Made by a program: the position numbers and the translations under genes. Below are positions 27,907 to 33,838 of a DNA stretch of 33,838 bases, in pieces (the first letter of the stretch is position 1; every line of letters starts with the position of its first letter). The notes beneath the pieces are model-generated. The model saw only the letters and a list, made by a program, of their open reading frames with translations, was not told the origin of the DNA and did not search any database. Origin of the DNA: Nanobdellati archaeon (GTDB lineage: Archaea > EX4484-52 > WAPT01). The DNA lies in assembly GCA_015520605.1 (NCBI GenBank), contig WAPT01000012.1, forward strand, positions 1 to 33,838, read 5' to 3'.

Positions 27907-29094
27907 ATGCACAAAAAATCGACTGTTTCGTTTCCACATAAGATAACTCCAACTTTTTATGCCTCCATTTCTCACTTTCTCGTGCTTTTCGGATACAAGA
28001 TGTTCTCCCTTTATTATCCGCTTTTCCTCGAGAAAAAGGGGTTCAACCTTGCGGTTATTGGTTCGATGTACATGCTCATTTATATAAGTATGGCTGTTTT
28101 CAGCCTACTTGTGTGGCGGATCGTTCATCGCAGTCCTTGTCTGGTGAAGTACATTATTCCTATTGGCATCGTCGGATATGCGGCTTATTCCGTCGGCATG
28201 ATTACTGCAAAGACTCAGCTACACTTCTACATATGGCAGCTTGAACTCGGGTTGAGTGCGGCGTTATTCTACATAGGCGTAAGAAGCGTGATTATGGGGC
28301 ATAAAAGCAGATCCTATGATAAGGAATTTCTCTATTTTTACAGCGCTCCTTTCTACTCCAACTTTCTTGCTCCAACCGTCGGTGGTCTGATTTTGTGGGC
28401 ATTTTCATTTAGAGAAATTTTCGTAGCTTCTCTTTTCGTTTATCTCATCGCGATAACCTTCGCATATCTAAAATGGAATAAGATTTCCATCGAAAGAATA
28501 GCAAAACATAAAACCTCATGCGGAAGTATCTTTGATCCGCTGAAAAAAGAAGGAGTAAATGTGATTTTCCTTACGGTAGCATTTCTTGCTATGTTTTCAG
28601 TGGGCATTTACAGAGGGTTTTTTGTTCTTCTTCTCAAAAACGAGTTCGGTATGAATAAAAGCAATATAGTTGTGTGGATAGCGGTTACATCCTTCATCTC
28701 CATACCCATCTCGTGGAAGCTTGCCCGTTTTGTGGAAAAAAGAAGAAGTGAACATAACCTCCTCGTCGGGAACTGCATTTCATCCGTTATGGCTCTGGCT
28801 GTTGCTCTTTGCTTTACACTTCCCGCCCTTTTTTTCATTTTTCTAATTGAGTATGCCGCCAAACTTATCTCAGAGAGCGGTAAGAGTGGATTGATAACGC
28901 GATTCTTTAAACATGATGAGGAGGGCGGAGCTGTTTTCGATACTTTCCTGACGGCTTTTGGTGTGGCCTCCGGGGCGTTTATCGGAGGAATGATGGCGGG
29001 TAGTCACGGCATAAGAACAGCTTTCCTCATGGACAGCGTGGCTCTGTGTTTATCTCTCATCATTGCTGTGAGCTTTTCCCGTAAGACACGCTAA
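27907..29094 (+). CDS. MFS transporter
   Basis: About 12 TM helices over 395 aa; TATA-like 'gatttattat' about 25-30 nt upstream of the ATG. Confidence 0.8.
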   Translation: MHKKSTVSFPHKITPTFYASISHFLVLFGYKMFSLYYPLFLEKKGFNLAVIGSMYMLIYISMAVFSLLVWRIVHRSPCLVKYIIPIGIVGYAAYSVGMITAKTQLHFYIWQLELGLSAALFYIGVRSVIMGHKSRSYDKEFLYFYSAPFYSNFLAPTVGGLILWAFSFREIFVASLFVYLIAITFAYLKWNKISIERIAKHKTSCGSIFDPLKKEGVNVIFLTVAFLAMFSVGIYRGFFVLLLKNEFGMNKSNIVVWIAVTSFISIPISWKLARFVEKRRSEHNLLVGNCISSVMALAVALCFTLPALFFIFLIEYAAKLISESGKSGLITRFFKHDEEGGAVFDTFLTAFGVASGAFIGGMMAGSHGIRTAFLMDSVALCLSLIIAVSFSRKTR

Positions 29095-29101
29095 ACTAGG
29101 C

Positions 29102-30010
29102 TCATTCAAGGAAAACAACCTCTCTTATCTCGCCCTTGCTCTCTACACCCCTGACCACGCGCGCCTTCATTTCCCTATCATACATATTGCCCTTCCAGAT
29201 CTTATCTATGTGGTTCTTGAAGGCAAAAACTGCAGCCTTTGTGCCAACCGATTCGATTCCGGCAAGAACCAGCACTTTTCTCTCTGGATCGAAGGGATTG
29301 TCTGCAAGCACAACAAATCCACAATCATCATCATTATATTCGTTTCTGCTGATCTCGGATATGATTTTCGTGCCATATTTATCAAACCTGATGGGGAGGT
29401 GGGGATTTAACTCCTCCTGAATTGTGTTAACATGCATCCCGGCGATAACTATCAGGTTATCCTTTTTATCACTTTCATCCAGTTCCACATCCAAATAGGC
29501 GAGTCTGTCCTTACTTATTCCGTATCTTCCGAGGACGCTCGCCACTTCCGCAACCAGGTAATTGGATCTGCTCCCCTTATTCCACATACCGTGCGGAAAT
29601 GGTGCTCCAACCACAATCTTACACGTGATTCTACCATCCGTTATGAAGCCTTCGAGCAAAGGATGAACCGGGATAAAATCACTGAGTTTGATGTCTACTA
29701 GGGATGAATTCACGTATGGAGGGATATATGCAAGCCCCTTTTTGACCGTCTTAAAATATTTAAGCCCCGCATGGCTTTTTGATTTATCCTCAACCACCAG
29801 CCCGGCTTTTTTGAGCAGATTGAGATGATAGAATACCTTCTGCTCGTTCGTATTTAAAGTCCTCGCTATCTCTGAGAGATACAGTGATTTGTGAGCGAGC
29901 AACTCCAAAATCCTGATTCTTAACGGATGTGACACGGCTTTCAGCATCAGCTCGTCTGCCAGCAGAGTGGGATAAGCCCTTTTTCTTTTTTCATCTACAA
30001 TAAGCGTCAT
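29102..30010 (-). CDS. ArsR-like winged-helix regulator fused to an S-layer-like C-terminal domain
   Basis: N-terminal 'LKAVSHPLRIRILELLAHKSLYLSEIARTLNTNEQKVFYHLNLLKKAGLV'; C-terminal 'NLIVIAGMHVNTIQEELNPHLPIRF...DDCGFVVLADNPFDPERKVLVLAGIESVGTKAAVFAFKNH'. Confidence 0.8.
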   Translation of the reverse strand: MTLIVDEKRKRAYPTLLADELMLKAVSHPLRIRILELLAHKSLYLSEIARTLNTNEQKVFYHLNLLKKAGLVVEDKSKSHAGLKYFKTVKKGLAYIPPYVNSSLVDIKLSDFIPVHPLLEGFITDGRITCKIVVGAPFPHGMWNKGSRSNYLVAEVASVLGRYGISKDRLAYLDVELDESDKKDNLIVIAGMHVNTIQEELNPHLPIRFDKYGTKIISEISRNEYNDDDCGFVVLADNPFDPERKVLVLAGIESVGTKAAVFAFKNHIDKIWKGNMYDREMKARVVRGVESKGEIREVVFLE

Positions 30011-30077
30011 GCTACAAGATTAAGTAGCCCAAACCTTAAAAATATTTTTTAATCTTATAAATAATGAATTAAAAAAA

Positions 30078-30103
30078 TTTTAAAATATTAACTTAAAAAT
30101 CTA
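30078..30103. promoter_or_regulatory. AT-rich dyad TTTTAAAATATTAACTTAAAAATCTA (copy A)
   Basis: 24/26 identical to 33800..33825; TTTTAAR-N7-YTTAAAA symmetry; 20-45 nt upstream of ATG 30123. Confidence 0.55.
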
Positions 30104-30122
30104 CAGATCACGACGAAAATTC

Positions 30123-31160
30123 ATGTTGTTGAGAAAAGATACATGGGAAACTGCTTTGAAAAAAATAGGAAAGGTTGATGCGATAATCACTTCTGTGGGT
30201 ACATCAACCGGACCAGAATACAGAAAGTCCACCTTCAAAAAACTTGATAGACCCGTGGTAGAGAGAGCGAGAGATGCTGGAATGGATGTTGTTCTGGCCA
30301 CGGGCTGGCACGAGGAAAAAGCGCTGGAAGTTGCGGAAAGAGAGGGTGTGGACACAGTTCTTGCAGAAGGAGGTTTTATGGAGTATAGGAAGAAGGAAGG
30401 GCAATGGATAAAAAGAAAGAACATATCTGATGAGCAGGAAAGATTCGTGGATGAGGCTGCAGGAATTGCTTATAAGAAAATTGTTCATAAAATTGATAAT
30501 CCTGTCTTTTTTCTCCAATCAGATAAAGTGTGTCATTGTCCTTATGTGAATCCACCATGGGGTGTTGTTGAGAATGATCTCAAGCTGTTAATGGGAAAAC
30601 TGAAGATCGAACGTATGGATTCCATAAATATAGATGCGAGTAACCATGATATCGGCAGATACTTCAAACAGCTTGCTCAGCAATTGAATTTCAATCCGAT
30701 TTATATTAGACTGGACGGAAATGTGATGAAACCGGAACTCATTTCTTTAGAGGAGGCGAAGGAAATCATAAATGAAAACCCTGTAAGCTATGAGATGCTC
30801 AAAAGCATCCTAGATGAGGTGTATGAGGAGATTGGCAAGGAAGTGGAAATGAACGGAATTCCCGTGAAGATGCCCGACCTGCCCTCACATAATGACAATT
30901 CGTTTGATATTTTGCCCTGGCCAAAGGGTTTAGCGGTTCTCAATTACGTGCAGGACAAGGGTTATAAAAGAATTTTGCTGATAGAGAAAGGCAGCGGACA
31001 TGAGGATAAAATGAACAGGTTCTTTGAGGGAGCACAGGACATTTATGCGGTGGCGTTTTCTCCCAATGGTGAAGAGGTTTATGGTGCGCATGAAGTTCCT
31101 GTACTGAGAGAGAAGCTTTTTGCCACAGTGGTTGGTGCATACATAGATGCCTTGAAATAA
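30123..31160 (+). CDS. HAD-superfamily-like protein with degenerate catalytic motifs
   Basis: 'DAIITSVGTSTGPEYRKSTFKKLDRPVVERARDAGMDVVLATGWHEEKALEVAEREGVDTVLAEGG' resembles the start of a HAD-IIB phosphatase with DxDGT replaced by SVGTS; C-terminal 'PWPKGLAVLNYVQDKGYKRILLIEKGSGHEDKMNRFF' resembles the motif III/IV region. Confidence 0.6.
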   Translation: MLLRKDTWETALKKIGKVDAIITSVGTSTGPEYRKSTFKKLDRPVVERARDAGMDVVLATGWHEEKALEVAEREGVDTVLAEGGFMEYRKKEGQWIKRKNISDEQERFVDEAAGIAYKKIVHKIDNPVFFLQSDKVCHCPYVNPPWGVVENDLKLLMGKLKIERMDSINIDASNHDIGRYFKQLAQQLNFNPIYIRLDGNVMKPELISLEEAKEIINENPVSYEMLKSILDEVYEEIGKEVEMNGIPVKMPDLPSHNDNSFDILPWPKGLAVLNYVQDKGYKRILLIEKGSGHEDKMNRFFEGAQDIYAVAFSPNGEEVYGAHEVPVLREKLFATVVGAYIDALK

Positions 31161-31374
31161 TAAGGATATTCCTCCCATAGATTTCATTTTTATATTTCAA
31201 AAGGGGATGGAAGTTGCGGGATTGGTGTCTCCTTTTATGAAATCTTTTTGTAATTCTTTCTAATGCATTTTAAAATTATTCTAAAATAATGTTTAAATAA
31301 TTTAGCTACTATTTAGTGTTTATAATTTATCAACTAATCTCGAGGTATGACAAAGACTGATCGTGAGTGATGTG

Positions 31375-32663
31375 ATGATTAAAAAAATAAAAAATATTTT
31401 AGGAGAAAGAAATTAGAACGTCTATTAAAAAATGATGAGTTTTTGCTGAATTTTTTTGAGGAAATTACTGCAGTAGAAGGGCCAATTATAGCTATTATGG
31501 GGATTAAGCCAGAGACTTTAAAGAAATTATATCAAGAGGTCAAAGATGCTAATATCGATGTATCTTTTGAAGAGCTTTGTGAAAAGCTGGCAAGGGGGTA
31601 TATAGACCGATATAAAAAAAGCAGATCACCAGAGGATCTTGAAAATGTATATTGGTCATTAGAACAATCTGTGCAGGAAACCGATGAATTGAAGAAAATC
31701 GAATTTGTATCGAAGAAATTAGAGAAGTATGCTGGATCGATAGATCCAGAAACTGTGGATAGTATTAGGGGCTTTGATGATTCAAAGAAAAAATTAGCTT
31801 TTTATCTATCGTATGGAGATCCCAAGTTGTTGAAAAAATTATTGAAAGAGTTGGAGCGAGAAATAGATAAAAGTTTGATGGAGCTTGAAAAAAGTAAATT
31901 CAAACCTACTTTTATAGAAAAGGAAGATAAGGTGATATATTCAGTGTATATCGCCGATAGGTTGGGAGAAAAAGAAAAGGTTCGACAAATGTTTAAGAAA
32001 TTGAAAAAGTATCCCGTTAATATAAGATTCGGAGTAGTGAGAACAGCAATAGAAAACTATACGAAAAATCCCAGAGAATATAAAGACCTAATCAGGGATT
32101 TAGAAGAAGAAGCCAAGAGCTATATAAAACAAAAGAGCGAATCTGGAAACATTTTATCTCTTTTGCATCAGTTTCCTACAAAACTGATTGTGGGTGCTCT
32201 CCCCCGAGAAAGAATAATAGTATATTTAGAGGACATAGGTAGGAAAATAAGAACTCCCCAAGCTCTTTCCACTTATTTAAATGACGAGAAACTGCAGTTG
32301 GCGGCAGAAGTAGGGCATGAAGAATTCCTTAACGAGATAGGATACAAAGTTTTAGAATTTTTGGAAAAAGGAGAAGCGGCTCCTACAAACATATATTACG
32401 GTGCTGCCGCCTTTATTTTAGCGAAAAATAACGAAGGTCTTGAAAAATTGATAAGAAAAACAATGGAACAGAGAGGGTCTGAGGGTGATATGCAGTTCAC
32501 TACTGGAACTTTAAATATCGGAAAACTTTTTACAATAAAAGAAGGGGATCCCGGATCTTTCTATGACGCATTGAATCTTGGGGAGCCACGATCAGCTTAT
32601 TTAGATAATCTTTTTATGGCCCTTAAACAATATGGGAATAAAGAAAGAGAACTTACACTCTAA
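31375..32663 (+). CDS. uncharacterised helical-repeat-like protein, possibly with a frame change near its 5' end
   Basis: The ORF track gives 406 aa from TTG 31443. ATG 31375 opens MIKKIKNILGERN* in the neighbouring frame; the long frame reads KKYFRRKKLERLLKNDEFLLNFFEE immediately upstream of 31443. Confidence 0.5.
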
Positions 32664-32665
32664 CT

Positions 32666-32884
32666 ATGGATGATAAAATGAAAAAAGGAGATATTCCGCG
32701 TGAGTTAGAACTTCTTAATGAATACATTCGATTATTTGAAGAACGCACAGGCTGGTTAAATGAGATTATAGAAACAATGAACAGAGATTTAATACACTCG
32801 GATTTAATAATTTCTTTTTTAGATTTAAATGAGGAGTTAGAAATACGTAGAAATCTAAATATAGTAAATAGTGCATCACATTAG
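32666..32884 (+). CDS. uncharacterised 72-aa ORF, possibly the N-terminal part of the next gene
   Basis: Starts 3 nt after the previous stop; helical composition; the following ORF is open immediately upstream of its first ATG. Confidence 0.45.
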   Translation: MDDKMKKGDIPRELELLNEYIRLFEERTGWLNEIIETMNRDLIHSDLIISFLDLNEELEIRRNLNIVNSASH

Positions 32885-32907
32885 AGGCCTGGAAAGAGCG
32901 AATATAC

Positions 32908-33579
32908 TTGGCACCCATGGATCAAATAGTTAAGCCGCTTCCAATTCTGTTTTATTCTAACAGGATGTATGAACTTTTAGAATCTAAAGTTTTTACTGAT
33001 CCGGAACATCCTGTTAGTCCTTTACTGGAGAAAATTGACAATATAATAAAAACGAAGGAGTATGAAGCACTTAATGAATTGCCTGATGGAATACGTAGTT
33101 TGTATTATACAATAAAAAGAATGAATGAAAATCCGGAAGAAATAGAATTAGAGAAACTTTCGTGCATAGAACAGATACTTCTAATGGAGATTGCTTTAAA
33201 AGCTTCTCAAAAGGGAATCAAAAAACTTAGAAATGACAAAGAAGCCGTAATGTTACTTAGTGAGGCGATTCCTTATATGGATGAAGAGTTCATTAAAGTA
33301 AAAGGAGAAATTTATAAAGCAACAATAGAAACGGCGCGTAAAGAGATATTAGGTAAAGAAGTGTTAAAGGTGTGTGGGACGGACATTAAAAAAAGATGGT
33401 GCGAAGTGGCAGAAATTTTTTATAATTCTTTAGAGCAGTACACCCAATGTGTATTGGAATTGTATAGAAGATATAAAAACTCTGATTATAAAATTATCAT
33501 CAACCTAAAATTGAGCACTATTGACCTAAACTATCGTCACCCTACACATAAAAATAATTCACCAGAGCTTGGAGAGTAA
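32908..33579 (+). CDS. uncharacterised helical protein
   Basis: 223-aa ORF (first ATG 32917 region, 'MDQIVKPLPILFYSNRMYELLESK'); no recognisable family. Confidence 0.5.
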   Translation: MAPMDQIVKPLPILFYSNRMYELLESKVFTDPEHPVSPLLEKIDNIIKTKEYEALNELPDGIRSLYYTIKRMNENPEEIELEKLSCIEQILLMEIALKASQKGIKKLRNDKEAVMLLSEAIPYMDEEFIKVKGEIYKATIETARKEILGKEVLKVCGTDIKKRWCEVAEIFYNSLEQYTQCVLELYRRYKNSDYKIIINLKLSTIDLNYRHPTHKNNSPELGE

Positions 33580-33799
33580 ATCGTTTAATTTTATCTTTGA
33601 TTCCTTGGATTTTAATCTTTTCATTCTTCAAAACACCTGTCTCAAACACGGGTCTCTATTTTCTATCTCTGTTTCTTTAGAAACCTTCTTTCCACCTTAT
33701 CGTCACAATATTCGCGTTTTATGAATTTATCGGGTGACGGGGCAGCAAGTTCAAATTTTAAAAATAATTTTTAATAATGTATGAATTTTTTTCAAATAA

Positions 33800-33825
33800 T
33801 TTTAAAATATTAATTTAAAAATTTA
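33800..33825. promoter_or_regulatory. AT-rich dyad TTTTAAAATATTAATTTAAAAATTTA (copy B)
   Basis: 24/26 identical to 30078..30103; at the right end of the window, probably upstream of an unseen gene. Confidence 0.5.
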
Positions 33826-33838
33826 TTCTGTAATGATA

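Noticed and set aside
1-33838. CRISPR arrays, tRNA and rRNA genes
   Set aside because: Looked for regularly spaced 25-40 bp repeats, T-arm-like GGTTCRAATCC motifs and rRNA cores; none seen. A tRNAscan/Infernal run would be decisive.

Overview
This window is archaeal chromosome. The calls rest on reading the ORF translations and the DNA by eye; no searches were run. From left to right it contains: (1) a DoxX-like membrane protein and a coupled pair of uncharacterised proteins, the second with an internally duplicated domain that includes a 51-bp exact DNA repeat; (2) a 27-aa membrane micro-ORF followed by archaeal glutamyl-tRNA synthetase and a coiled-coil acidic protein; (3) an export operon of a COG1361/CARDB-like S-layer-domain protein, a PadR regulator, an ABC ATPase, an ABC-2 permease and an RND/MMPL transporter split into two half-size genes, with a near-perfect 23-bp palindrome in its promoter; (4) the ribosomal cluster L7Ae-S28e-L24e-NDK, followed by a Type II-like restriction-modification cassette; (5) a glycogen/gluconeogenesis island with GT3 (eukaryote-type) glycogen synthase, a stand-alone GT-B N-terminal half protein, a GT4 glycosyltransferase, GH57, debranching enzyme, FBP aldolase/phosphatase and phosphohexomutase; (6) a CPA2-type antiporter, an MFS transporter, and an ArsR-type HTH protein with an S-layer-like C-terminal domain, divergent from an apparently catalytically dead HAD-like protein; (7) an AT-rich uncharacterised cassette (about 31.35-33.6 kb) whose genes look split by -1 frame changes, one of them at A7/A6 homopolymer runs. 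Many genes have a TATA-like box about 25-30 nt upstream of the start codon, which suggests leaderless transcription. I found no tRNA, rRNA or CRISPR array.
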